Positions 15,945-23,049 are shown, counted from the first letter of the stretch. The stretch is 33,942 nt of DNA from an uncultured Saprospiraceae bacterium (GCA_947311105.1 CAMZKG010000193.1:1-33942), one strand, 5' to 3'. Notes: generated by a model from the letters alone, not told the origin. Program-made: numbers and translations.

Positions 15945-16223
15945 TTATAAAGACATGATTCCTTCGATTTTTGCGGCTTGTTTATAGTACTTTAAAACAT
16001 CGTCTGGCGACGGGACTAAAGCTTTGATCGTGATGCTTACATATTTGCCCGTGCGTGATTTTTTGTAGGAAACATCGACTCCTTGCGGAAAAAGGTGAAG
16101 AACTTGTACTTCTTTGTCTTGATTAGCAGGAACAATAAACTTGAACATATAGACGTGCGGCCAAGTAATCTCTTCGGCCAACAATTTGCGAAAGTTGCTA
16201 TCGTCGTATTTTTTTTGATCCAT
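15945..16223 (-). CDS. DUF493 family protein (YbeD-like)
   Basis: 92 aa with the compact ACT-like fold of DUF493: ITWPHVYMFKFIVPANQDK, then SYKKSRTGKYVSITIKALVPSPDDVLKYY. Its relatives include E. coli YbeD, a putative lipoate/regulatory factor whose molecular function is not settled. The length is normal. It stands alone on the minus strand upstream of the tRNA promoter and divergent from lemA. A dispersed word CCTTGCGGAAAA (16081-16092) lies inside the gene. Confidence 0.85.
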   Translation of the reverse strand: MDQKKYDDSNFRKLLAEEITWPHVYMFKFIVPANQDKEVQVLHLFPQGVDVSYKKSRTGKYVSITIKALVPSPDDVLKYYKQAAKIEGIMSL

Positions 16224-16421
16224 GTTGAGCAGTTTTGTGAATTGACTTTTGTTGTTGTTGAGTCTTTAACTCCTAATAACTCAATGAGAAAGCAATTGTT
16301 CGTCGTTTTATCGGAGACAAAGCCTAGGTTTAACGATAGAATCAATATCTTCATCTAAAAAAGTGAACAATACAACAAAAATCATGTATATTTAATTGAT
16401 ATTTCAAACAAATATAAAAAA

Positions 16422-17006
16422 ATGAAAAACACTACACTCATTATTTTTGTCGTCCTACTTGCCTTTATGGGTATAAAAGGATGTTCTTCTTACAATGGTC
16501 TGGTGACTAAAGATGAAAATGTTAGTCAAGCTTGGTCGAATGTACAAAGTGCTTATCAGCGGAGAGCGGATTTGATTCCCAATCTTGTCAACACCGTCAA
16601 AGGTTATGCTGAACATGAAAAATCAACCCTGGAAGCAGTGATTAATGCTAGAGCAAAAGCAACTTCCATCAACATAGATCCTTCTAATATGACGCCAGAA
16701 ATGATGCAAAAATTTCAACAAGCACAGCAAGGATTGTCTGGAGCTTTAGGCAAGCTATTGGTTTCTGTAGAAAGATATCCAGACTTAAAGGCTAATCAAA
16801 ACTTTTTGGAGCTACAATCTCAATTGGAAGGAACTGAAAATAGAATCAACGTAGAGAGAAATAAGTTCAATGAAACAGTAACAACCTATAACAAGTCTGT
16901 AAGGAAGTTTCCGAATAATATTTTTGCGGGAATGTTTGGGTTTGCTCGCAAGTCAACTTTTGAGTCTCAGGCAGGAAGTGAAGAAGCGCCAAAAGTGAAT
17001 TTCTAG
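16422..17006 (+). CDS. LemA family protein
   Basis: 194 aa. An N-terminal hydrophobic segment ends in a possible lipobox Cys21 (MGIKGCSSYN). The LemA signature follows: VSQAWSNVQSAYQRRADLIPNLVNTVKGYAEHEK (in parts: WSNVQSAYQRRADLIPNL) and FNETVTTYNKSVRKFPNNIFA. The rest is a long helical bundle facing outward. LemA proteins are membrane-anchored and of uncertain function. In many Bacteroidota lemA sits before TPM-domain genes, as here: the next two genes follow with a 1-bp gap and a short overlap. A TATATTTA at 16387-16394 is a possible -7 box. Confidence 0.92.
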   Translation: MKNTTLIIFVVLLAFMGIKGCSSYNGLVTKDENVSQAWSNVQSAYQRRADLIPNLVNTVKGYAEHEKSTLEAVINARAKATSINIDPSNMTPEMMQKFQQAQQGLSGALGKLLVSVERYPDLKANQNFLELQSQLEGTENRINVERNKFNETVTTYNKSVRKFPNNIFAGMFGFARKSTFESQAGSEEAPKVNF

Positions 17007-17007
17007 G

Positions 17008-17451
17008 ATGTTTGGCAAAAAACAACATTTTTTTTCTGATAAAGAAGAGCAAGAAATCATCTTGGCAATTAGACATGCTGAACGTAAAACTTCGGGGGAG
17101 ATACGCGTGCATGTGCAGCACTTCTTAGATACAGATGATGTCTTGAAGGATGCCATAAAAACCTTTTTTCGGCTCAAAATGGATCATACCAAAGAGCGGA
17201 ATGGGGTGATATTCTTCTTGGTGCCAGAGAAAAAGCAATTTGCGATTTATGGAGACGAAGGTATTCATCAAAAAGTATCGGATGTTTTTTGGGAAGATGT
17301 GAAAGAAATATTAGTAGAAGAGTTTAGGAAGGGATGTTTTGTAGCTGGCTTGGTAAAAGGCATTGAATTAGCTGGAGAAAAGCTACAAGCTTATTTCCCT
17401 TATGAATCTAACGATAAAAATGAATTGCCTGATGAGATCTCCTATGACTAG
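17008..17451 (+). CDS. Cytoplasmic TPM-domain protein
   Basis: 147 aa without a signal peptide. The TPM (DUF477) fold is visible: FFSDKEEQEIILAIRHAERKTSGEIRVHVQ, then KTKERNGVIFFL-type strand (HTKERNGVIFFLVPEKKQFAIYGDEG) and a C-terminal helix pair. TPM domains occur in photosystem-repair phosphatase-like proteins and in YgcG-like proteins; the activity here is unknown. It is the middle gene of the lemA-TPM-TPM set, 1 bp after lemA and overlapping the next gene. Confidence 0.88.
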   Translation: MFGKKQHFFSDKEEQEIILAIRHAERKTSGEIRVHVQHFLDTDDVLKDAIKTFFRLKMDHTKERNGVIFFLVPEKKQFAIYGDEGIHQKVSDVFWEDVKEILVEEFRKGCFVAGLVKGIELAGEKLQAYFPYESNDKNELPDEISYD

Positions 17452-18220
17452 CAGCAGCCACTTTCGGGGGAGTTTCGTCCTGCTTTTTGCACTCTTACTT
17501 CTTCCTTTTTTTGCGCAAGCGAAAGAAATACCCAAAAAGACTAGGCAACTAGTGAATGATTTTGCCCATGTCATGTCTGTTGAGCAGACGCGCGCTTTAG
17601 AGCAAAAACTCGTCGCTTACAATGATACAACTTCTACCCAAATAGCGATTGTTATTGAGCGAAGCACAGAAGGGGAAGATATTTTTAATTATGCGATACG
17701 CCTTGCGGAAAATTGGGGCATAGGTCAGGATGGAAAGGACAATGGTATATTGATTTATATCGCCACCGAAGACCGCAAAATGAGAATCCTAACGGGATAT
17801 GGCGCAGAGCCTACCGTTACGGATGCCATGGCGAAGCGAATTATTGAGCGCATCATTATTCCCGCCATAAAACGGGGGAAATACTATGAAGGCCTTGATA
17901 AGGCGACTACAAAAATAAGCCAATTGGCAGCAGGTGAATTTTCAGCCGACGATTCGGGTGCTGATTCGATTAGTCCTTTATTAATTTTTCTTTTGATTTT
18001 GTTACTGTTTTTTCTGTTTGCTTACTTGGCATCCAAGGGGAGTGGTGGCTCCGGTGGTGGTTATTACCGTGGGGGACATTATAATGACCCTTGGCGTGGA
18101 TCTGGCGGCGGTTGGATTGGCGGCGGTTCTTCGGGCGGTGGCGGCTTCTCTGGTGGCGGTGGTTTTGGTGGTTTTGGCGGAGGAAGCTTTGGCGGTGGCG
18201 GCGCTGGTGGTAGCTGGTAA
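17432..18220 (+). CDS. Secreted, membrane-anchored TPM-domain protein with Gly-rich tail (YgcG-like)
   Basis: About 262 aa from ATG 17432; ATG 17444 is an equally good start (8-bp overlap with the previous stop), while the longest frame from 17402 would overlap by 50 bp and blunt the signal peptide. Order: signal peptide (FVLLFALLLLPFFAQA), TPM domain (TRQLVNDFAHVMSVEQTRAL; TSTQIAIVIERSTEGEDIFNYA; KDNGILIYIATEDRKMRI), one membrane helix (LLIFLLILLLFFLFAYLA), then a glycine/serine-rich tail ending GGSW. That is the layout of YgcG-type proteins. The tail is made of low-complexity GGT/GGC codons. It ends the lemA operon. Confidence 0.9.
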   Translation: MRSPMTSSSHFRGSFVLLFALLLLPFFAQAKEIPKKTRQLVNDFAHVMSVEQTRALEQKLVAYNDTTSTQIAIVIERSTEGEDIFNYAIRLAENWGIGQDGKDNGILIYIATEDRKMRILTGYGAEPTVTDAMAKRIIERIIIPAIKRGKYYEGLDKATTKISQLAAGEFSADDSGADSISPLLIFLLILLLFFLFAYLASKGSGGSGGGYYRGGHYNDPWRGSGGGWIGGGSSGGGGFSGGGGFGGFGGGSFGGGGAGGSW

Positions 18221-18227
18221 AAAAAAA

Positions 18228-18250
18228 ATGCCTGCACAAAGTGCAGGCAT
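18228..18250. terminator. Hairpin after the lemA operon
   Basis: ATGCCTGCAC and GTGCAGGCAT, a perfect 10-bp stem with loop AAA, 8 bp past the stop codon. The T-run is on the minus-strand side (A-run 18219-18227), so on the plus strand it lacks a strong U-tract. Confidence 0.6.
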
Positions 18251-18378
18251 CCCATTATATTATCTGTTCACGTTTTTTAATAATAAGTATAGTATTATTA
18301 TGGAAGTATGTATTTCAAAGGCTAATGATTGTTCAAAAAATGCAAATACATAGCCATTTCTCAAAAATTAAAACCGTA

Positions 18379-18425
18379 GAAAGATGCGCTCATACTTTTG
18401 TGAGCGCACTTTCTATTTTGTAATC
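18379..18425. repeat. Hairpin cassette R3, copy A
   Basis: TGCGCTCA (18385-18392) pairs with TGAGCGCA (18401-18408), lengthened by GAAAG/CTTTC with a one-base bulge. It is followed by TATTTTGTAATCT. Flanks and spacing match copy B at 18857-18899, although the stem bases differ. Confidence 0.55.
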
Positions 18426-18500
18426 TCTTGCAACGTTAATTACAATAATCACAAGTATAGGATCAGTTAGAGAATTGTTAAAACCCTATACCCACGTCAC

Positions 18501-18731
18501 AAAGATATGGGTGGGTAGGCTAGGACAAAAGGCAAACTATCGACCACTATTACCTTTGTTTTTTGTCAAAAAAACACCTAAGTATTTATTAATCTATTGT
18601 AAATCAATTGTTTATAAAAAATAAATCATGCATAAAACCATTCAAAACACCCTTGGAAAATATGAAAAAACACCGAAAAAATTTCTTTTTTGGGTGTTTT
18701 TTTGTTTTTGCTGTAATAAAAATGCTTTATG
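18501..18731. repeat. About 230-bp intergenic repeat R1, copy A
   Basis: Direct repeat of 19474-19705. The best-kept part is a 70-bp stretch from CCACTATTACCTTTG through TATTTATTAATCTATTGTAA to CAATTGTTTATAA. Near its right end (18665-18703) lies a terminator-like hairpin, A-run-CACC...GGTG-T-run. Confidence 0.85.
18665..18703. terminator. Terminator-like hairpin within R1 copy A
   Basis: AAAAAACACC and GGTGTTTTTT enclose a second A6/T6 stem with loop TTTC. The hairpin can act on both strands. Confidence 0.6.
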
Positions 18732-18818
18732 GTCAATTTAAAGACGCTACCATTTATGCCAATCATTAGCGCACCAGCGCTCCTACAATTTTAGATAGGA
18801 GAAAAAAGGGCTTCTGTA

Positions 18819-18834
18819 TGGCAAAATTTTGCCA
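18819..18834. repeat. 16-bp perfect palindrome
   Basis: TGGCAAAATTTTGCCA, located between R1 copy A and R3 copy B. Nearby TCCTA...TAGGA (18781-18800) is another short inverted pair. Confidence 0.5.
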
Positions 18835-18856
18835 ATAGCCGTCCTAAAAAAAGTAA

Positions 18857-18899
18857 GAAAGATGCCCCCACACTTTGTGCCCCTTGCTTTTTGTAATCT
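18857..18899. repeat. Hairpin cassette R3, copy B
   Basis: GAAAGATGC, a short partly paired segment around ACACTTTGTG and then TTTTTGTAATCT reproduce the frame of copy A with a different stem. It is followed at once by R2 copy A. Confidence 0.5.
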
Positions 18900-18908
18900 T
18901 AGTGTTAT

Positions 18909-18952
18909 GTGAAATTTTCTATTTTCTAAATTGCACAGTACAAGAATCAGCT
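18909..18952. repeat. 44-bp repeat R2, copy A
   Basis: Identical base for base to 19403-19446. It starts GTGAAATTTTC and ends AAGAATCAGCT. Confidence 0.85.
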
Positions 18953-19058
18953 GCAGCCTATAAAGCAGAAAACTACTGCTGCCAACAAAAAAACATGCAA
19001 ATTTCTCATATTGTATCTTTTATTGGTTTGCTTTTTAGAAACAAATTTATCAAAAATT

Positions 19059-19085
19059 GAAAGTCAGGCTTTTTGCCTGACTTTC
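19059..19085 (-). terminator. Terminator of the small membrane protein gene
   Basis: Perfect 11-bp stem GAAAGTCAGGC/GCCTGACTTTC with loop TTTTT. On the minus strand it is followed by CAATTTTTG. It lies about 20 bp past the stop of the gene at 19106-19321. Confidence 0.75.
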
Positions 19086-19105
19086 ATCTTAATGGCTAGT
19101 TATCA

Positions 19106-19321
19106 TCACTTTTCTATTTCTCGTCCATAATTTTTTAAAAAAACAATAAAAAATGAACAGACCAAAGATAAACCAACTAATTTAACTCCCCTTTCCAAAT
19201 AATATGACAAAAAATCAACAGTGTTATTTGACTCTCTCCAAAAATTCAATAAAACAATCAAACTTAAAAGTAAGAAAGATGAGAAAAACCATTTGATAAT
19301 CTTAAGACTAAAAAACTTCAT
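19106..19321 (-). CDS. Small two-helix membrane protein of unknown function
   Basis: 71 aa beginning MKFFSLKIIKWFF. Two clear membrane helices (about 13-28, FSSFLLLSLIVLLNFW, and 47-63, VKLVGLSLVCSFFIVFL) are separated by a polar loop (RESNNTVDFLSYYLERG). The tail is basic/acidic (KNYGREIEK). The clean alternation of hydrophobic and charged parts and a perfect terminator just downstream support a real gene. It lies inside the repeat-rich island between R2 copies. No family is recognised; small inner-membrane proteins of this kind include holin-like and toxin-like peptides, but nothing here proves such a role. Confidence 0.5.
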   Translation of the reverse strand: MKFFSLKIIKWFFSSFLLLSLIVLLNFWRESNNTVDFLSYYLERGVKLVGLSLVCSFFIVFLKNYGREIEK

Positions 19322-19402
19322 ATAAATTATTTCATGTCATTAAAGAACTTGCTACTCCCCCCAATTAACGCTCCTTCCTATCCACCTTGTATACCACCAG
19401 CA

Positions 19403-19446
19403 GTGAAATTTTCTATTTTCTAAATTGCACAGTACAAGAATCAGCT
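19403..19446. repeat. 44-bp repeat R2, copy B
   Basis: Identical to 18909-18952. It is followed after 27 bp by R1 copy B, so in this copy the R2-R1 order of the cassette is intact. Confidence 0.85.
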
Positions 19447-19473
19447 ACATTGGGCGGGTATGCCCGCACCGCT

Positions 19474-19705
19474 AAGATATGGAGAGACGAGCTAGGGCAA
19501 AAGGCGAAATAGTGACCACTATTACCTTTGTTTTTTTTCAAAAAAAACACCTAGATATTTATTAATCTATTGTAAATCAATTGTTTATAAAAAAACAAAT
19601 CACACATAAAGCCATTCGGAGCACCCTTGAAAAAATATAAAAAAACACCTGAAAAATTTCTTTTCCGGGTGTTTTTTTGGGTTTTTCTGTAAAAATATGG
19701 CTTTG
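19474..19705. repeat. About 230-bp intergenic repeat R1, copy B
   Basis: Direct repeat of 18501-18731 with substitutions and small indels. Its right end reaches the stop codon of the small peptide gene, and its hairpin (19639-19678) is placed as that gene's terminator. Confidence 0.85.
19639..19678 (-). terminator. Terminator of the repeat-peptide gene, within R1 copy B
   Basis: A-run-CACC (to 19649) pairs with GGTG-T-run (from 19668), with an inner A/T stem that differs in sequence from copy A but keeps the shape. It starts about 37 bp past the stop of the minus-strand peptide gene. Confidence 0.65.
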
Positions 19706-19714
19706 GGGGTAGCT

Positions 19715-19921
19715 TTATGCTACAGCATCTTTGCCGATGATTACATCTTCAATGATAATCCAAGGGTTTACGGCTACCGCATCTTTGCCGATGATTACAT
19801 CTTCAATGATAATCCAAGGAGCAACAGTTTCTACTGCGGGAGATACATTACTTTTTTCAGAAGCAGCATTTAGGTTAAGAGAAGCGATTAAACAGGTGAG
19901 AGCGATGATTAATTTTTTCAT
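19715..19921 (-). CDS. Small secreted peptide precursor with duplicated 18-residue unit
   Basis: 68 aa from ATG 19921. A longer frame from 19966 is rejected because it would start inside the promoter. MKKLIIALTCLIASLNLNAA is a signal peptide with a cleavage site after LNA or NAA. The mature part, about 48 aa, is a short linker (SEKSNVSPAVETV) and two nearly identical units, (A/N)PWIIIEDVIIGKDAVA, repeated at 18 codons (54 bp). The DNA of the units is also almost identical, so the duplication is recent or kept uniform. There is no double-glycine leader, no cysteine and no sorting domain. No family is recognised; a structural, signalling or antibacterial peptide are all possible. A good promoter stands upstream and a terminator downstream. 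Confidence 0.75.
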   Translation of the reverse strand: MKKLIIALTCLIASLNLNAASEKSNVSPAVETVAPWIIIEDVIIGKDAVAVNPWIIIEDVIIGKDAVA

Positions 19922-19951
19922 GATTTTTTCTTTTATGGTGAAACGATACCA

Positions 19952-19982
19952 CAAAGATGCTTGCATGAATCATCCTTTCAAA
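19952..19982 (-). promoter_or_regulatory. Promoter of the repeat-peptide gene
   Basis: Minus strand TTTG (19979-19982), 19-bp spacer, CATCTTTG (19952-19959), which is one base off TAnnTTTG. The predicted transcript would start about 20-25 nt before the ATG at 19921, which decides the start codon. Confidence 0.6.
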
Positions 19983-20228
19983 GGCAAGAATTAGCCTACT
20001 CTTACCTAAGGTTTTTGTTAAATAAGTATATATATATTTATTTCTTAAATGATTTTGAGTAAATTGTAAAAAATAAAATGGACAGATTTGGGTAAGAATC
20101 CCCCTTGAAGTTTTTTTATTTTTTTTTACAAACACAAAGATTGGTGGTTTTTTTGTTGTAAAAAAAGGCAAAAAAGGGGCTACTATTACCAGGCTTTTTC
20201 TTATTTTTACATAGGCATTTTGTAGTTG

Positions 20229-20247
20229 TCGCTTGATTATCAAGCGA
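20229..20247. promoter_or_regulatory. 19-bp perfect palindrome in the putative promoter of the helical protein gene
   Basis: TCGCTTGAT-T-ATCAAGCGA. A TTG overlaps its left edge (20227-20229) and TATGTAAT lies 20 bp later, so the palindrome would fill the spacer between -33 and -7 boxes, a usual operator position. The coding start is 36 bp further on. Confidence 0.45.
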
Positions 20248-20282
20248 GTATGTAATTAGAAATGCGCAAAAAAGGGTAAAAA

Positions 20283-21827
20283 ATGGAAGAGATAAAAGAA
20301 ATTATAAGCGTTGTTTCTAGAAATAAAATTAGAAAAATAGAGACGATTAGCCAAGATATGTCTAATACGAAGCTATTTCAACTCTATGAGTTGATTGAAG
20401 AAGGAGTTGTTAATTCGGATGAAGAAGCTATCGTAGCGCTATATAAAAAGGTTACCGATAAATCTCGTAGTTCCTACAATAAATTAAAATACTCGTTGAA
20501 AGGAAGATTGTTGAATACGATGTTCTTTATACGCTCCAATTTATTGGTCATTGAGCAGGATCAGGCGGTAGCCTATGTAGATTCTATGAAAAGAGTGATG
20601 GAGATTCGATTATTAGCTTCTGGTGGAGCTTTTCAAATGGCAGTCAAAATGGCCAAGAACTTACTACGTAAGCTAGAGCGATATGAATTTTGGGATCTTG
20701 CGACATTTATCACAAGACTCCTTAGGCGTCGATATGTGATCAAATCACCTAGTTTTGCCCAATTTAAAAAATATGATAGAAAACTCAATCAGTATATCCA
20801 GATTGAAAGCAGGACAATAGAGGCCGAAGGTTTATACTATCAACTAGTAGTGCAAATAATAAGTAACAAGTTTGCCAACTTGCAATTGAGTGAGCAAGCA
20901 AGACAGTATGAAAAAATACTTTCTAAGCAAAAAAGTGTAATACCCAGTTTTAAGTTAGATTTTTACAAAAACGCCATCACCATTATCAAACAAATGAGCG
21001 CTTATGAGTACCCAAAAGCTATAAAAACCTTAGAGAAAGCCATCGATGAGTTAAAAGAGCCTAAGTTTTTTAGTGCTTTTTATACAGGCTATCTGGTTAA
21101 TTTGGTTGCTTGCAATATTTACCTAAAACAATATGAAGCAGGGCGATCAAATCTTGAAAAAGCGCTAAAATTCACTCTGAAGGGTAGTTTTAACTGGGTT
21201 CAAACAAAATCAACACATGTCACCTTGGCACTACACGCTAAAGAATATGGTGCAATTCCTGCGATTTACTTGGAAGTGACCAAAAATTCGAAGTTCAAAA
21301 ATATACCGTCCATATTTGGGGAAATTTGGGTGTTATATTTCGCTTGGATGTATTTGTTAGGGTGCTTAGGGCTCATGGAGTTGCCACCGAGATTTATTTC
21401 TAAGCAATTTAACTTAGAGAAATGGTTAGAGAACGTAGAAGTAGTATCAAAGGACAAAAATTTATTGAGTATTAATGTCCGAATAATCAGAACAATTAAT
21501 TGGTTACTAGATGAAGACTATGGCGCTTTAATCGAGCGTGAAGATAGCCTGAAAAGATACCGATATAGATACGTAAGAAATAGTGCGCAACGAAGAGCCA
21601 ACTTAATGTTACGGTATTTAATCAATATTCAAAGAAGAGAATTTATTGATTACAAATGCGCACGGATTAATGCCAGTGTCATAAAATCTCTTCGAGAAAT
21701 GCCTATGGAACTGAAATGGGCTAATTTTGAAATAGAAATTGTCCCTTTTGATGACGTCGTCGAAATCATATCAGGCATCATGATAAAGAATAGTAGAAGA
21801 ATACGCCAACCTGAATTACCAAAATAG
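20283..21827 (+). CDS. 514-aa helical protein, possibly TPR-like, unknown function
   Basis: Begins MEEIKEIISVVSRNKIRKIE. There is no signal peptide or membrane helix; it is almost wholly helical, basic and rich in Lys/Arg/Tyr. An N-terminal part (about 1-85) with LFQLYELIEEGVVNSDEEA and YNKLKYSLKGRLLNTMFFI looks like a distinct domain. The middle (about 100-330) shows degenerate TPR-type helix pairs, e.g. YPKAIKTLEKAIDEL and IYLKQYEAGRSNLEKALKF, separated by about 35-40 residues. I recall proteins of this general look in Saprospira-type genomes but cannot name a family. It is divergent from the secreted repeat peptide. Its 3' end overlaps the end of the convergent DUF2279 gene by 12 bp. Confidence 0.75.
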   Translation: MEEIKEIISVVSRNKIRKIETISQDMSNTKLFQLYELIEEGVVNSDEEAIVALYKKVTDKSRSSYNKLKYSLKGRLLNTMFFIRSNLLVIEQDQAVAYVDSMKRVMEIRLLASGGAFQMAVKMAKNLLRKLERYEFWDLATFITRLLRRRYVIKSPSFAQFKKYDRKLNQYIQIESRTIEAEGLYYQLVVQIISNKFANLQLSEQARQYEKILSKQKSVIPSFKLDFYKNAITIIKQMSAYEYPKAIKTLEKAIDELKEPKFFSAFYTGYLVNLVACNIYLKQYEAGRSNLEKALKFTLKGSFNWVQTKSTHVTLALHAKEYGAIPAIYLEVTKNSKFKNIPSIFGEIWVLYFAWMYLLGCLGLMELPPRFISKQFNLEKWLENVEVVSKDKNLLSINVRIIRTINWLLDEDYGALIEREDSLKRYRYRYVRNSAQRRANLMLRYLINIQRREFIDYKCARINASVIKSLREMPMELKWANFEIEIVPFDDVVEIISGIMIKNSRRIRQPELPK

Positions 21828-22829
21828 CCAGTGCATTTTTAGCTGACCCAGCGTATTATACTCTAGAGCCGGCCCAGGAAATTTGATATGATGAATGCCG
21901 TAGAGGAGTGTTCGCCATAGCCGCCCTTTTATCGGTAGCCGACTGAGTTCTATGTCGGTCGATAAAAAATATTGGCGATAGCGGGGCAATACGTTGGGGT
22001 CAACAGCATATCGTAAGCCGTCTTTGTCTGTCCAGCTATAGCCATGGCCAGCAACCATGTTGCCGGCTCCATACCCTACTGCGACATTTAGCCAATTGGG
22101 CACTTTAGACGCTGGCGCAAATGATTTTATATTAAAGGAAAGCCAATTGACTTGTGCGTTGTAGTCTTTAATGAATCTTTCTGCGAAGCTCGTTCCATAA
22201 AGCGATTGCGTACGCTCACGAATACTCACTGTGCCATTATGCCCGACACCAGAAAACGTTAAATCAGGGTATTTTTGTGGATTGGAAGATACTTTCATCG
22301 TGATTCTTTGCTCTTTCCAGCCAAGCTCTTGACCGACAAAGAGCGCACTTCCTAGCACATTAAAAGTCATATCTCCCCACGAAAAACCCCATTTTTGCGC
22401 ATAACCATCCATGACTTCTGTGGTTGTTTGGAGCAACATCCCGACTCCAGCGCTTGCCCATGCGGCTGGTCGTCTTTTCATGCCTGTCCATCTTGCGCCT
22501 TGGTACGCCCACCTAGAATAATTGTAGGCAGTATAAAGGTGTCCCATTTTGTCCACCTGCTGCCATTCGTTCCAATCATTAAATGTATGAAACGTTGTCA
22601 ACTCACTATCCTTATACCAAGCTTGCCATAGCCCAACAGAAAACGCTCCATATAGCCCCGCTCCTGCTCCAATACTTACGTAAAAACGCTTTTTGTTAAA
22701 GGTGTCTGAAGGTGTCAAAAAGAGATTTGTTTTGGTGTTTTTCGCTTGCGCAAAATCTGCCCCTTCTTGTTTTTGCGCAAGCAGACCCAAAGGCAATAAA
22801 ACAAATAATATGGAGATGTACTTGATCAA
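21816..22829 (-). CDS. DUF2279 family exported protein
   Basis: 337 aa with signal peptide MIKYISILFVLLPLGLLAQ. The DUF2279 core is recognisable: SVGLWQAWYKDSELTTFHTFND, WQQVDKMGHLYTAYNYSRWAY and a glycine-rich hydrophobic segment WASAGVGMLLQTTTEVMDGYAQKWGFSWGDM (in parts). It then runs into beta-strand-rich sequence ending QLKMHWLFW, which looks like an outer-membrane or periplasmic protein. Function is unknown. The gene carries two dispersed TTTTGCGCAAGC words (22744-22755 and 22771-22782) in opposite orientations and different frames. Its last 12 bp overlap the end of the convergent gene. Confidence 0.82.
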   Translation of the reverse strand: MIKYISILFVLLPLGLLAQKQEGADFAQAKNTKTNLFLTPSDTFNKKRFYVSIGAGAGLYGAFSVGLWQAWYKDSELTTFHTFNDWNEWQQVDKMGHLYTAYNYSRWAYQGARWTGMKRRPAAWASAGVGMLLQTTTEVMDGYAQKWGFSWGDMTFNVLGSALFVGQELGWKEQRITMKVSSNPQKYPDLTFSGVGHNGTVSIRERTQSLYGTSFAERFIKDYNAQVNWLSFNIKSFAPASKVPNWLNVAVGYGAGNMVAGHGYSWTDKDGLRYAVDPNVLPRYRQYFLSTDIELSRLPIKGRLWRTLLYGIHHIKFPGPALEYNTLGQLKMHWLFW

Positions 22830-23023
22830 AGATTAAGTTTTGGGAATTAAAGAATGGAGCTTACTACGAAAAGTCGTTGTGGTTTCCAGTTAAGGAATGG
22901 AATAAAACTTATTTGTTCAACTGTGCAATCGTGCAATTGTTCAAATGAAACTTGCCAAAAATCATTGATAAAACAATGAGCCTGTAGAATAAAATCTTGT
23001 GGAATCTCCCAACAAAAACGTAT

Positions 23024-23042
23024 ATTGACTTCTCGGAGCGGA
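23024..23042. repeat. Short two-copy word, also at 2236-2254
   Basis: ATTGACTTCTCGGAGCGGA here and ATTGACTTTTCGGAGTGGA at 2236-2254, with two differences in 19. Both lie just past minus-strand gene ends in spacer DNA. It may be a fragment of a dispersed intergenic repeat. Confidence 0.4.
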
Positions 23043-23049
23043 CCGAAAC

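Larger units (their letters stand above)
18221..20282. other. 2-kb gene-poor island of repeated intergenic cassettes
   Basis: Between the lemA operon and the 514-aa helical protein gene. Apart from two small minus-strand genes it consists of the R3, R2 and R1 repeats, several perfect hairpins and AT-rich sequence. The arrangement (R3A, R1A, R3B, R2A, R2B, R1B) reads as two or three diverged copies of one cassette. 19982-20220 is very AT-rich with long T-runs and no gene. Confidence 0.7.

Noticed and set aside
17402..17431. Longest start of the Gly-rich TPM protein
   Set aside because: It would overlap the previous gene by 50 bp and put polar residues ahead of the signal peptide; ATG 17432 or 17444 fits better.
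18040..18220. Apparent proteins in other frames of the Gly-rich tail (His/Arg-rich or Ala-rich)
   Set aside because: These are by-products of the repetitive GGT/GGC codons of the real gene.
18629..18742. A 37-codon frame on the plus strand beginning MHKTIQNTLGKYE within R1 copy A
   Set aside because: It reads through the terminator hairpin, and the equivalent place in R1 copy B has no ATG and an early stop codon, so the frame is not conserved.
18875..19060. 61-codon plus-strand frame beginning MCPLLFVILVLCE
   Set aside because: It runs through repeat R2 and spacer sequence, has no promoter and reads like chance translation.
19731..19994. Plus-strand frame opposite the repeat-peptide gene with a repeat of its own
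   Set aside because: Its repeat is only the antisense image of the duplicated peptide unit; signal peptide, promoter and terminator all belong to the minus strand.
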